From: Solanum dulcamara
Lineage: Eukaryota; Streptophyta; Magnoliopsida; Solanales; Solanaceae
DNA: 64,000 nt
Direction of reading: 5' to 3'
NCBI RefSeq assembly: GCF_947179165.1
Contig: NC_077239.1
Location: 68,959,134-69,023,133, forward strand
Shown: piece after piece, positions 11,943 to 24,689 of the stretch
Position numbering within the stretch: the stretch's first letter is position 1
Layout: every line of letters begins with the position of its first letter
Translations under genes and position numbers: made by a program
Notes under the pieces: generated by a model
Seen by the model: the letters and a program-made list of their open reading frames with translations, nothing else
Told to the model about the DNA's origin: nothing
Database searches by the model: none

Positions 11943-13578
11943 TGATAACATTCAATTATATCTCTTGAAAGAAATATAGACGATTGTTAGCAGTATATTT
12001 TACCCAACTAAGAGTTGAGGTCGATCCCACAGGAAATAAGTTGAAATAAATCTATTAGCAAGCATGTTTAGTTGTAGTTTCAACTTCCCAAAAATAAAAG
12101 TGCATAAAGTAAAATGGGGAGTTTTTACTATTTGATTTAGTAATACTTAATGATGATTTAACAAAAGTAACTAATGATTAGGTTGTGAACAATATGAGAA
12201 TCTAGTTAGGATTGTGTTCTCCATGACGTTTAACTCAGCATACTAATCGTGTTAGTAATAACATTTTAATGCATTGCATGTAAAATCTAGCGAGTTATGT
12301 AACATCTAGTTCACCTCACGGTCCTTCTTCGATGAAGTTCATTCATCTCTTCCCGATCTTAGAATGTATGCTTTACTAACCCTCGCTCTGGATCTCAGAA
12401 TACTATCCCTTCCCGGGCTCAAGTAACTTAGATGGAATTTTTTTCCTCCAAATTACCTATGTGATAATCTTTTCCAAATCACTACCTCTCTCCTGGGCAA
12501 GCAATGAATAAGGACAGGTTCCCGGTACGTGCACTCATCAAGAAAGACTTATAAACGAAGAAAACCACAATACATGCAAGACAAATCACGATAATCATTT
12601 ACACGTTTACCTACTTCTTTATTTTGCCATGATTCTCACAATCCTAGTTGTGGGCTTAGCTACTCATAATTTTAAGTAAAAGAATAAGAATTTGTGTAGA
12701 ATTCATAAATCAATACCTACGCGAATGAAGAAGTAAGCCTTAAATCACACACAAGAACCAGGAATCAAGAATTACACTCAGAATTATATTTCAAGAATCA
12801 ATCTCAAAAGGTAGTAGAATGTATCTTCAATGTCATTCATAATAATCATCAAAAACTGATAATAAAAGGATTCATGTTAAAAATATAATAAATTCGGGTA
12901 TTTATAGAATTATGAAACCTACTCCTAAACCAACTAGGAAAACTTAAGGCGGCATAGTTCATGGCTAGGCACTACAGTCCGTACTGGACTTAACGGCTCA
13001 TGATCATTCTCTGTAGTCTTTGACTTAGTTTCACCTCTTTGTAGACCTTCGCTTCTTCATGGGCAAGCATCACGCCGTGTGGTACTGACTACGACCCGTA
13101 CTGAGGTTCGTGGTGATAGCCTATGCCAATTTAATAGTTTCTTCAGTCAGCCTCCATGATCAATCATCATGATTTATAGAGGACTCCATAGCCCGTGAAG
13201 GGTACCGTGAAGTTTCACTTGGTCAAAATTCCATCCACTTTCAACTTCACACGGTCAGTATTATGGCAGCCACCATTGCCCGTGCTGTGCTCCACGGTTC
13301 TTAAAAATATTCCGTGGAGTTATACTTGATCACCGTTTCAGCATCATCCAATTCTTCTCATCAGCAATATGCCAACCACCATGGTCTGTGCAAGGCACTA
13401 CGGTCCGTGGTGAGGCTCGTAATCCTCAGTCCTCAGTAAACAGCATCTCAAACTCATAAAATCATTCAAACTCATGCGCGACTTAGTTTTCCTACAAAAT
13501 AAACAAAATACACATCATATCTATAGAAACATGATTGCAACACATACTAATTCACCATTTTAAGCATCAAAAGTATCA
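11943..13578 (-). repeat. 5' LTR of the gypsy element
   Basis: About 1636 bp. On the - strand it begins TGATACTTTTGATGC and ends TGTTATCA, so it has TG...CA ends. A TATA-like CTATAAATAC lies on the - strand near 12898-12907. The U3 part (about 12950-13440) is dotted with ACGG/CCGT motifs. The U5 end reads GTGGGATCGACCTCAACTC just before the terminus. Confidence 0.72.
12898..12907 (-). promoter_or_regulatory. TATA-like box in the LTR
   Basis: CTATAAATAC on the - strand, roughly 670 bp from the LTR 5' edge and upstream of the U5 part. This is a plausible start region for the retrotransposon RNA. Confidence 0.4.
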
Positions 13579-15490
13579 TAAATATGTGACATATTAAATT
13601 ACGAGCATGATTTACAAAAGACTTATTACTATGAAGCACTAATAAGGTCTGAGTATCTTAATCAGCTGATATGGGTTCATGAAGTATGAACCATTTAGAT
13701 TTTAATAGAATAATCTATCTGAAGTCATTCAACATGAAACATGGATACCTTGGGCACGAAGTAAGAATATGACTATTATGCCTTGAGCGATAAAACTGAT
13801 AGCTTTTAGCTTAGCAACTCTTTTTAATTATGCTCTTCTTTTTGAGTACTAGACTTCATTAATTGCAACTCATAGCTCCCATAAGGGCACATATGACTAC
13901 TCCTATCAAGGTTTGAGTCTAGAGGTATGCTCTTACCATGTTCAAGTTTAACTCGAAGTCATAAGGTTCTATACATAAGTTGATCAAACTCAACTAAACC
14001 ACGAGATTTAGATCATATACCTTTGTAGGAACTTTCATTTAGAGAATGCTACTTCATCTTACCACTCTAACACACTTACCTGAAACTCTTAACACGAAGT
14101 CACTAATAATGTAATGCAATTATCCACATAAAGACAAATGCAACATTTGAGTCTTTCATTCTAACCACTCTATGGCTTTGTTCTAGTCACCTCCACTAAG
14201 GATTTTCATGTATTCCCTAGCATCTCTTAAACCACAATTTTGTTAACCTCTACTAAAAGGCACACCAAATACTTTTACCTATCTATTACACATAGCAAAA
14301 CCTCATCTCTCTTGTCCTCTACATTTAAAATCTTAGATGGAATAAGCACACAATAACTATCATAATAAGGAATATCTATTCTCTTTTATCTATCATTACT
14401 TAACTACTACCATCAGTACTACTAAGTCGCAAGGAAGATCACTAAAGGACTAGAATATGGGCAGCAGGAACAATAGGGATACCTTTCAATCATGACTTAT
14501 ACTTATCACAACCCTACCATTTGCGATGGGCTTGAAAAGTGATGTACGATAGGGATGAAAAATTCATATCTCAAGGCCACAAGCATGAATAGAAAGGTAT
14601 TCTAAGCATAAACGTGGCATAAATATCCATTACTATCACAGATGGATGTGTACATGGCTTAGAGCAAAAGATCGTAAGCACAAATAGTTTAAGAAAACTG
14701 GTTTGAAAACATACATGACATATTATGATTTCACTAGCCTTTTAGGGAATACCATGAGTTTATGAGACTGAGCATACTATGAAACATGAGTGTATCTATC
14801 ATGATTCATATAACATAGGGCTAGAAATCCTTAGATTCATGGAATAAGATTGAAATCGCTAAATAAAGTTACCACGTCTTATTCTAGAAACTGAGCATGG
14901 ACGTGAATCAACATGAAGTGCCTAAATCTGGGCCATGGGTATGGCATTGATCTGATACGCAAGATAGGAGTACGATATCACATCAACTGAAGTACAAGGA
15001 ATATGTTGAGATGGGAAAGAATTAATTTCTCTTAGTGGCCAACTCATCACTAAATCTCAAGACCTACTTTGGTTCATTACCTCATCATCTCCCCCTTAGC
15101 TCAAAGGTCAGCATCCTAAGTCTGCAGATTGATTCTCTACACTAAGCTATAAGCATAACACTCTACATGGTCGGGGCATCACTATAAACTTCTTGCAAGT
15201 TAATAGCTTAATATCTCGCATACACTATGTCAAGCCTACTAGCACAAATCTCAAAACTAACACTATTACTCTCATAATTTTTTCACCATGCTCATCTAAA
15301 ATTTAATTTTAATGTCTTGTACTAAATATAAATAAGAACACAATTTCTTAAATACTATACTAACTTACAACTACTAGATACACTTAAGAAACACTTATTC
15401 ACTATGCCCTCATGACAAGTAGTAAATCTTAATCTTCCAGTCTATCTAGTTATAGTTCATCATCACATTCCCTTTCACAATCTAGGTACT
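13579..15490 (-). other. Non-coding retrotransposon interior (probable)
   Basis: About 1.9 kb with no open frame, uniform composition and no recognised domain. Its style matches 27.06-28.0 kb, and both probably belong to the untranslated interior of one gypsy remnant (5' LTR at 28.0-30.4 kb). This is an inference from context and not an alignment. Confidence 0.35.
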
Positions 15491-16123
15491 AGGGCTGTAC
15501 AGGACAAACCGATAAACCGCATCAAACCGACAAACCGCATCAAACCGAAAAAAACCCGATTAGTGATTTGGTTTGACTTGGTTTGGTATTTGGAAAAAAA
15601 ACCCGACCATTATAGGGTCGTTTGGTTTTAACTAAAAAAAGTCAAACCGAATCCAAACCGACCCGATTATAGATATACTACTTTTAAATTATGTTATACA
15701 TAAAAATATTTATTAAAATATAATTTATAAATATTTTTTAAATTTTTTTCATAATTTTTATTTTCTTTCTTACATTTAGATTTGGACTTGAGAAGTCCAT
15801 CTAAATAATACACAAAAGCAAAACATCTTATAAAGTTAAAACTTCAAATAGTGTTCTGCCTTCATTTTATATGTTGATATTTTGTACTAGAACTCTTTTT
15901 AAGAAGCACTGCTCTGTGCTTTTTATTAAATACTATGAAAAACCCGAAGAAACTTGAAAAAACCCGAAAAACCCAAAAAAAAACCAAAAAATCCAAGAAA
16001 AATTGATATCGAAAAAACTGACTTTTATTAGTTTGGTTTGGTTTATAAATTTAATAACCCGACACAAATAGTTTGGTTTGGTTTGTAAAAAATCTGAACC
16101 AACCCGGTCCATATACACCCCTC
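15491..16123. mobile_element. 633-bp element with perfect 9-bp duplication
   Basis: CTAGGTACT occurs immediately before (15482-15490) and after (16124-16132). The ends AGGGCTGTACAGGACAAACC and (reverse complement) GAGGGGTGTATATGGACC are loosely inverted. The interior is AT-rich with repeated AAACCGA/TTTGGTTTGG words near both ends and no coding frame. A 9-bp duplication is typical of Mutator-type elements, so this is best called a MULE-derived MITE. Confidence 0.75.
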
Positions 16124-16963
16124 CTAGGTACTATTTATGTCACAATCCGAACTAGTGCCTAGCTGTGACACGACGATTAGAGTCCCTAAGAATCTCAATA
16201 AGCCTCTTAACATATCATTCACGAGCATATATAAGGTAAATAAAGAAAGTAAAGCTAAATCAAAGATTTCAGAAGCATAGTGTCAATAAAAGGTAATAAG
16301 TCTCAAAATGGGGAAAGAACTGACAACATAGAATCTTAATATCTAACATGTCTATACTAACTAGATGGAGGCGTAAGACAAGCTCATAGCTCATCCATGT
16401 CAACATAAGAGTAATGGAGTAATCAACTGACAACATGAAAGTAAAATGGAATCTATTGAATCACTTTGTAATTCTCACTCTCAATTGAACAAACTAAGCA
16501 AAACTACATAGATGAGCCAAGAACTCATGGGCGGCTAACCGCCACCCGATGTTGAAAAAATTAATTTGAAAATAGAATTGTAGATCTAGCTTAGAGGAGC
16601 ACAACCCAAGTTACCACAACCCAAAACTCCAACTACAACTCCACAAATCTCTAAAAACAGAGGTCATCACTGTTCATGTTACTGTTGAGGAGATACAACA
16701 AATTTTAGCTCTACATGGATTGATTCACGTTAAAGGGAATGGAGGAGATGAATCCTTAGCTCATAAACTACATACAGTCCAAAAATCACAAGAATCCAAT
16801 GCTCCAAATGACAATAGTGACGATGCAATTTTAGAATTGCCGGAGTCGTAATCTTAAATTTGAAGGACTTTCGGCGAGATTCGGTACAATACAACCATTG
16901 GGGTTTATTCGCAATGTCAACACGTAGCTGAGGGAAGAATTTCCACCGGAGAAATCAACGCCG

Positions 16964-19900
16964 GTGAAGAAAATAGTAAGAGCTCCGGTGAAGCAAATTG
17001 ACCAAAATCAATGCCAAATTAATCCTCAAGATGATATGCATCCCCCATACACAAAGCACCATTTCGAATCAACTCTAGGTTGTTCGAATATCGAATTGAA
17101 CTCTACAGGTTGTAAAACTGTGGAGAACATTGTTCTAAAGAACCAATTTTTGGATGTTTTGAATTCCTACGATCAATTACACCATCAAAGGGATGGAATA
17201 CATGTATTTCATTGCATTAAGTAGAATGAGCATGGATCAAAAGAAATTACTGGTCCTCGCACTGAGCAGCAAAGTAATAGTAAAGCTTTAGAGGTTCTAC
17301 ATGATGTGTTTAAGAAAAATGAGGAAGTGCAGGCTCTTGTTGATCATGTGGATCTGGTAGCTAACCATCATGAAAATGTGCAAACAAGCACCAAGACAAA
17401 GAAACAACTTACACAATTGTATAAGGGTCTCAATGTGAACCAACAACATGTATAGAAACTTTATATTGCTGATAGAAATCAGAGGAAAATGTCTAATAAT
17501 TTTGAGATGCTCAACACCAATAATCCAAATACTTCTGCCAATATTGTGTCTGCAATAAAGCCTATATCAACACAACATCAGGATGAGAATGTAGTTTCAA
17601 AAAGTGGATAGGAAACAGATCCAATCAAGGTTGATAATAACCTAATATCAGTCACCAGACTGCCTAACTGTGTTGAGCCTCAACAATCTCAGCAGTAAAA
17701 GTCTCAAAATCCAACTCCATCCCAAAAAAACTATCCTAAAATTTCCATCAATTTTGACAAACGTGATCTTAATAACCAAAGGAATAACAGTCTTCAACCA
17801 ACCTCAAATAAGTGATATTAACAACCAAAATGCCCCAAAGAACCAATTCCCTAACAAAAAGGATCAGGTCCCTTAACCAGCACCTTACACTGTCATCCAA
17901 ACCTTTGCGACCAAACTTAGACTCAATCAAGCTAGGAATGAAGTCCCTACTGAATTTTCCACACCTACTTTCACTACCAAACAAGGCCTGCCAGCAGTTA
18001 TCTTCAACAAAGAGGACTTCATGATCAAATTGGCTGCAAGATACAAGTTTACTCTAATTGATAAATTTAGTAACACTATGCCCAAAGTAGAGTTGATAAG
18101 GAGGAACTTCATACTGTAGACTCAACTTTCAGGAGGGGTCAAGATTGCACACTTCAATGCTAGACATGTTTATATTAATTTGGACAATAAGATGGACTAC
18201 ACAACAGTGTGGACTAAACAAAGAATGACCATTGAAGGCCAACTCATGAGGATACAAACATGGACACCCACTTTCAAACCTAAAGAAGAAACACCAATTG
18301 TACCAATTTGGGTAGACCTTCCAGAGTTACCTTGGCATTACTACAATAAGGAATTTGTGACTGCTCTTCTAGCTCCTATTGGAAAATTACTATACCTGGA
18401 TGCAGCCTATATTCAAAATACTAGAGGAAGTATAGCAAAGGTAAGGGTACGGGTGAATATCACTAAGGAAAGGACACCTCATGTGTGGATGGAATATGAC
18501 AAAGAAGATACCACCATAGGTAGATGGCAACCAATCCAATATGAGAATGTCCCTGAGTACTGTATTTATAGTAAGTATCAGGGGCATATGATGCATGTTT
18601 GTAATGTCAAGAAAAAGGATGAGGAACAAAAGAGAAGAAAGGAAATAGAAGATGCTAAAAATAACAAAAGTAATGAGAACAAGCATGGAAAACACCAAGA
18701 GGAGCCTCAGACTGTTACTGTGCAGAAGAGGAATAATATTCTTGTAACTAATGACCCTGCACAACCACAGATCATTACTCATAATACAACTGAGGAGTTA
18801 TGATAAATTTAGAAGAAGAAACAATCCAAGGGACACAATAATTACCAACAAAATAATGTGACTAGGACAACTTCACCACAGACTAACAGAAAAATTGAAC
18901 AACCTCAGCAAAAAAACACAATGACAGGTACACTTTCTTATCCCATAATCATTTTTAATAAATATATTAATCCTGTTACACAGGATCAAACCACTAATCA
19001 AGGTGTAGAAGAACCAATCAACAAAAGTAACTATATACAAATGAGTTCACCAACAGTGTAGGAGAACACCAAAGCTCAAGGATAAGGTATTGACTCACCC
19101 CCCATATTGACTTCACAGGTACTGCTCTAAAAGGAAATTCTCATATTAGCAAAGTAGCAAGGAACTCAGGTACTGACTCAATGCTCTCAATACCCCAGAT
19201 ACCCCCCTAATATATTTTTAATGATACTGATTCTGAAGTTAATTATGGCTGGAAGAATAAAGGAGAAAATCACTAATCTGCTGGATAGAGGAGACAAATG
19301 GGGTAGGGATTTGTCTCATGTTTTGCATGAGAACCAAAACACAAACCATAGGTGTGACCTTAGAGTCCCTGCTACCACTGAATACAAAAATCAGTATGAT
19401 ATAGCAATTCCAGAAGTTGCAGAAGAAAATATGACAAAGTCTCCTCAAACAGGTCCTATTGAACATACTGATGGTCCTTCCAATTTTAAAGATCAGACTA
19501 AGGAAAATACAAATTCTGATTGTTATGATTATAATATAAAAACCAACAAAGGTTTTATGGCAAAAGATTTAGGATCTATTGCAAGTACTAGTGGCAAAGG
19601 TTTTAGTGCAAAAAAGAATAACTTGAGCAAGAAAAGAAGAGCTACAATAAGAAAGAAGATTCAGAAAATAAAATATGTTGAGAACCAACTGGTCATGGAA
19701 ATCACTCCCCTTCAAGCTCATCACACTACTACAAATCACAGATAATCAACTAGCCACACTACAGAGGAACTTACAGACTATCCCAATAGTACCCTCAACA
19801 CCAACATAGAGGTCCCTTCTGATATTGATGAGTATGCTATATATGAGTCTGGAAATGAAAAAGATGATGATAACCAAGTATTGAAAGACCAGGAAGAAGA

Positions 19901-20078
19901 TGATGCACTAAATGAGCAGTTAATCAGAGTCTTCAGTCCCTCCAATGATAATCTCTATGAAGTAGAGATCCAATAGGTGTCTAATTCTCAAGGACTATCT
20001 CCTAGAGGTATACATAGGACCAGGTTCAATTCTAAACCAAGCAGCTCCACTAATACTGTCCCCACAGGCAGACTAAAC
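16964..20078 (+). pseudogene. LINE ORF1 (DUF4283 nucleic-acid-binding protein, broken)
   Basis: ORF1 of the LINE. The N-terminal part (16964-17224) and a low-complexity Gln/Asn-rich linker are split by stops. The DUF4283 domain is clear from about 17980 to 18500: LPAVIFNKEDFMIKLAARYK, GGVKIAHFNARHVYINLDNK, MRIQTWTPTFKPKEETPIVP and IWVDLPELPWHYYNKE. A zinc-knuckle-like end follows at about 18556-18603, reading YCIYSKYQGHMMHVC; the second Cys of C-x2-C-x4-H-x4-C is Ser. A Lys-rich tail follows in other frames (19221-19745). The protein normally coats the LINE RNA. Confidence 0.75.
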
Positions 20079-20107
20079 ATAAGGTGCTACACCTCCAAGA
20101 ACTCCCA

Positions 20108-23100
20108 ATGATTAGTACTCTCAGCTGGAATGTGAGGGGTATCAATATCTAAGGAGCAATGGAAAGAATCAAAAACCTTAAAAATATTCACAATCTTTCC
20201 CTTATATCCATTCTGGAACCTTTCTCTAAAAATTCTCAACTCCAAAATCTCAAGCACCAGCTTGGCATGGACCATGCAACTCATAATCCTAATGGTAAAA
20301 TTTGGATCTTTTGGAATAAGGATGTGGACTGTAAGATCTTAGAGAATGATGAGAAGCTAATTACTTGTGAGATTAATTATGTCATGGTTCCCACAATGTT
20401 CATTATTACCTTTGTGTATGCAAAATGTAAAGATCAGCTTAGAAGACCTCTTTGGGATAGTCTTCTACAACAGTCTACTACTTTTTCCCCTTGGTGTACT
20501 TTAGGAGATTTCAATGTCATCACTGACCCTGAAGAAAATCTTGGAGGGGTTAGCTATGATATGAGAAAGATCCTAGACTTTATCAGCATTATTGAAGCAT
20601 GTGGTCTACAAGACCTTGGTTTCTGTGGACAAAAATATACTTGGTCTAATCAGAGGGGTATTTTCTTCAGAATTTGGAAGAGATTGGATAGAGGAATGAT
20701 CAATGATAAATGGTTGGAAGATATGCCTCAGACCTCTATAATACATCTACCTTTTGTGGGCTCAGACCACTATCCATTACTCTTAAAAATGGTGGAGCAT
20801 CTGCACAACCCCACCAAGTATTTTAAGTTCCTTAACTGTTGGATAGAACAATCATCCTTTATAGATATTGTTACCAACTGCTGGAATAGGTTTATTGATG
20901 GTACTCCAATGTGGATCTTTCATCAAAAAATAAAGAGGTTAGCAGTTACTCTTAACAGTTGGTACAGAATGCAGTTTGGGGGATATATATGCCAAAGTTA
21001 AAGAATATGAAGAAAAATCCAGACAAGCTGAAGAGGAGTTGATTACTTTGTCTTCTGATGAGAATAGGACCAAGTTACATGCCATCAATGCAAAGTATAT
21101 TAAATAGTTGAAAATGGAGGAATCCATGCTCAAATAGAAAGCTCAACTGCATTGGTTTAAAGAGGGCGATATGAACTCCAAGTACTTCTATTCTCTGATC
21201 AAAGGAAGAAGAAAAATGATTTACATTCATCAGATTCAGAATAAGGCAGGTACTTGGTTCCAAGGTGGAGAAGATATAGGCAGGGCTGTATGTGAACACT
21301 TCCAACAAATTTTCACTAGGGAAGAAAAATATATTCAGGAACATGCACTTCAATATATACCTAGTACGGAGTTGAGGAATGTTGTTTTTTCAATGAATCC
21401 TAACTCTGTTGTTAGCCCTGATGGGATGAATGGAAAGTTTTTCCAAGCATGCTGGGACATTATAAAAAAGACCTCCTTAAAGTGGTCTTGTCCTTGTTTT
21501 CTGGACAAACTATGCCCAAATACTATACTCATACTTGTTTGGTTCTACTCCCAAAAGTAAACCATCCTAATAAAATTTCAGAGTTTAGACCTATTAGCCT
21601 TAGCAACTTCACCAATAAGATCATCTCTAAACTACTCTATCTCAGACTAACACTTATTCTATCCAATCTTATATCCCTCAACCAATCACGTTTTGTCAAG
21701 AATAGGAGCATTTCAAAAAATATCATGTTAGCTCAAGAGATCATACACCAAATTAAGAAGCCAAATATGGGGGGTAATGTTGTGATCAAACTTGACATGG
21801 ACAAGGCCTATGATAGGGTATCTTGGTCCTATATCTGTCTAGTATTGAGAAGAATGGGTTTTGAGGAAGTTTTCATTGACATGGTATGGAGAATCATGTC
21901 TGATAATTGGTACTCTATCATTGTTAATGAATCAAGACATGGCTTCTTCCATTCCATAAGAGGTCTTAAATAAGGGGATCCTCTTTCCCCTGCTTTGTTT
22001 ATTCTTGGTACTGAAGTTCTCTCTAGGCTCATGAACAATCTCCACCAGCATCCTCAATACCATGGTTTCTTTATGGAAAATAGGGCCCCCCAGATTAATC
22101 ATCTCAGTTTTGCAGATAATGTAATCATCTTTTCATTTGGGAGAATTAATACATTGAAGTTTATCATGGAGACTTTACACACCTATGAGAACATTTCAGG
22201 CAGCTGATCAATAGAGATAAGAGTCACTTCATGGTACCTGCTAATGCGTTTCATTCTACTATGACAAGAATCAAGAAGGTCATATGTTTCAAACAAAAGA
22301 GCAGCCCAATCACTTATCTGGGATGCCCTCTCTACATAGGTGAACAAAAATCATCTATTACTCTGATCTTACTTCTAAAGTTGTAGCCAGGATAACTGGT
22401 TGGCAAGCCAAAATTTTGAGCTATGGAGGAAGAGTTACATTGATTCAACATGTCATTCAAGCCCTCCCTATTCATTTGCTTTCAGCTAGTTCTCCACTTG
22501 CAACTACCATCAAACAAATTCAGAGCATCACAACAAATTTCTTCTGGAGATGGAAAAATGACAAGAGGAAATACCAATTGTCCTCGTGGAAGAATCTATG
22601 TTATCCTTATGATGAAGAAAGTATTGGTGTGAGATAAATCTCAGATGTGTCTAAGTCTTTCCAATACAAATAGTGGTGGATCTTCAAAACTAAGAACACT
22701 TTATGGGGTGAATTCCTCAAAGTCAATTATTGTCAAAGGTCTAATCCTATCACCAAAAAATGGCATAATGGACAATCATTGATCTGGAAGCACCTAAAGA
22801 AGAACAAGCACAAAATTAAACCTCATATCCAATGGCAAATTTAGTCTGGTTCATATCTATTTTGGTGGGATAATTGGTTGGGTGTTGGTCCCCTATCAAA
22901 TTTCAAATCTGTGAGTAATAGACTGAACAATATTAAAGTATCTTCTTTCCTGATCAATGGCTAATGGAATATAGACTTGATCATTCATAAAGCTCATCAT
23001 CATCTTGTCCCTACTATTCTGGGAACTCATATCAATGATCATCCTCACAATCTTGATCAACCTTCTTGGAAGCCTAATAGCAATGAGGAATTCAGTTGTT

Positions 23101-24189
23101 CCTCTGCATGGGAGCTCATCAGGGAAAAAAGAAATAAGACTCAGATCAATACTCAGACGTGGCATAGCCTAATTCCTTTTAAATATTCTTTTCTATTATG
23201 GAGAGCTCTTAGAGGCAAGCTACCAACCAAAGAAAAGCACATCAGTTTTGGACAGTCTCCAACTCAATGTTACTATTGCTACAAACCTGTCCAAGACACT
23301 ATTGATCATATTTTTGCTAATGGACACTTTTCCAGACATATCTGGAGGGTGTATGCTGACCTTTTAGGTATTAACAAAGTATAAACATCCCTAAGATACT
23401 TGGTAATGAGATGGTGGTTTACTAAGTACAAAAATGATGTGCAAAAACTTATTATTCAATCTACACCTATCTTCATATGTTGGAACTTATGGAAGAATAG
23501 ATGTCCTTCCAAATATGGTGGAAAACAATCAAACCTTGCAAGAGTGAAATTCTCTATAGCCAAAGACACCTCTAACCTGCTGAAAACTGTTTTCCCTTAC
23601 ATTAAGTGGCCAACATGTTGGAAGGAACTGGTCCTCTTGACAAATGCTCCCATGAGATCAAAGTTACTACAGTATATTGGAGGAAACCATCTGAAGACAT
23701 GGTGAAACTTAACACTAATGGTAGTGCACGTGATAATCCAGAAAGAATTGGAGGGGGAGGAATTCTCAGAAACTGTTAATGTGATCTTATCTTTGTATAT
23801 TCAGCCTCTTTTGGGGAAGGCACCAATAGCCAATCATAGATAATACCATAAGCTCCCAAGTAGTGGAAGGAGCTAGGGCTCACCTCTGGGGTTCTTCGCA
23901 CCTGGATAGTACTAGGACCCTTGTGCCCCGTCCCTATGAAATAACTAGAAAAGTTGTTAGAATCCCCCTCTTCTACAAGGATCATCTACAAAGCTATTCT
24001 GCTATTTTTGGCTTGTCTAGGTGTCTTCAACTAGGATATACTAATGTAATCCTAGAGGTTGACTCTAAGATGCTCATCATATGGATCAAACAACAAGTCA
24101 ACCCCTCTTGGTTTGTTAAGGAACACATGTACAAGTTGCAGAGTATCATAGAGAAGCTAACTCTACAACTGATACATTGTCCAATATAG
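20108..24189 (+). pseudogene. LINE ORF2: endonuclease, reverse transcriptase, RNase H (broken)
   Basis: ORF2 starts MISTLSWNVRGIN and meets a stop at once. The apurinic-type endonuclease runs to about 20.8 kb and keeps TLGDFNVITD and VGSDHYPLL. The reverse transcriptase (about 21.4-22.3 kb) shows EFRPISLSNF, VIKLDMDKAYDRVSW and GDPLSPALF, with a stop at the codon just before GDP. The catalytic box reads LSFADNVIIF, with Asn in place of the second Asp. A zf-RVT region lies near 23080-23370 (LLWRALRGKLPTKEKHI, then CYYCYKPVQDTIDH). The RNase H domain (about 23.7-24.19 kb) begins KLNTNGSAR, is interrupted by foreign-looking sequence near 23842-23985, and resumes AIFGLSRCLQLGYTNVILEVD. Confidence 0.82.
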
Positions 24190-24689
24190 TCACAAATACT
24201 CCTATCCAGAAATTTATTTCACAAAGCAAGAGCTTCCCAAAGAAGCAAGAGCCAATCTTGAATTAGACAAAGTTGGAATGGCTAATTTCAGACGAAGATG
24301 ACTCAAGAGGATCAAGAAACCACCATGAGCCCCCTTTTGCTACTTTTCTAATTTGGTTCTATGTTTTGAAGAATCTTAACTATGATTATATTGTAAAAGG
24401 GAGAGTCTCCCTTGTTTAAAGCCTTCCTAGATACTTTGTACTGAGAGGAGTCATTTCATAGGTGCATAGTTACCTAGGGACCTTATATTGTATTGGGAGA
24501 TGAGTTGGCAAACCATAGTAGGTTAGTCGACTCATGTACCACCATAGGATTGGAGGTAAGGTCTATGCCTCTCTTCTTGTAACTTTTGTTGTTTATATTA
24601 TGTTAAGGCTTGGGAGTATTCGGCTAAAACCCTGATCACCACTAGGAGTGAGATCCTTGGGTAAGGTCTATTTAATAAAAAAAATAAAA
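24190..24689 (+). other. LINE 3' UTR and A-rich tail
   Basis: Non-coding sequence after the RNase H stop, ending TAATAAAAAAAATAAAAG. The tail abuts the right copy of the 11-bp duplication. Confidence 0.65.

Larger units (their letters stand above)
7642..13578 (-). mobile_element. Degenerate Ty3/gypsy retrotransposon (Athila/Tat-like)
   Basis: Read on the - strand, the order is 5' LTR (13578-11943), primer-site-like motif (11938-11920), gag/protease (to about 10.6 kb), reverse transcriptase (10.6-9.65 kb), RNase H (9.65-9.0 kb) and integrase (9.0-7.8 kb). Protease-RT-RH-integrase is the Ty3/gypsy order. The RT motif FLDGYSGYNQI and the integrase style fit the Athila/Tat branch as I know it. 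No direct 3' LTR copy was found. Instead, a segment similar to the U5 end sits after pol in inverted orientation (7642-7808). Several frameshifts, stops and lost catalytic residues make it non-functional. Confidence 0.8.
16449..24686 (+). mobile_element. Near full-length LINE (about 8.2 kb)
   Basis: A non-LTR retrotransposon with leader, ORF1 (about 16.96-20.08 kb), ORF2 (20108-24189), a 3' UTR and an A-rich tail (24675-24689). The 11-bp sequence AAAGTAAAATG occurs at 16438-16448 and 24687-24697, consistent with target-site duplication by target-primed reverse transcription. Without the insert the host LTR would read through one copy of this word. The leader runs 16449 to about 16960 without a frame. 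It is inactive because both ORFs carry many stops. Confidence 0.8.

Noticed and set aside
18390..18782. 130-codon hydrophobic-looking frame on the - strand
   Set aside because: Antisense shadow of LINE ORF1; no domain and no start context.
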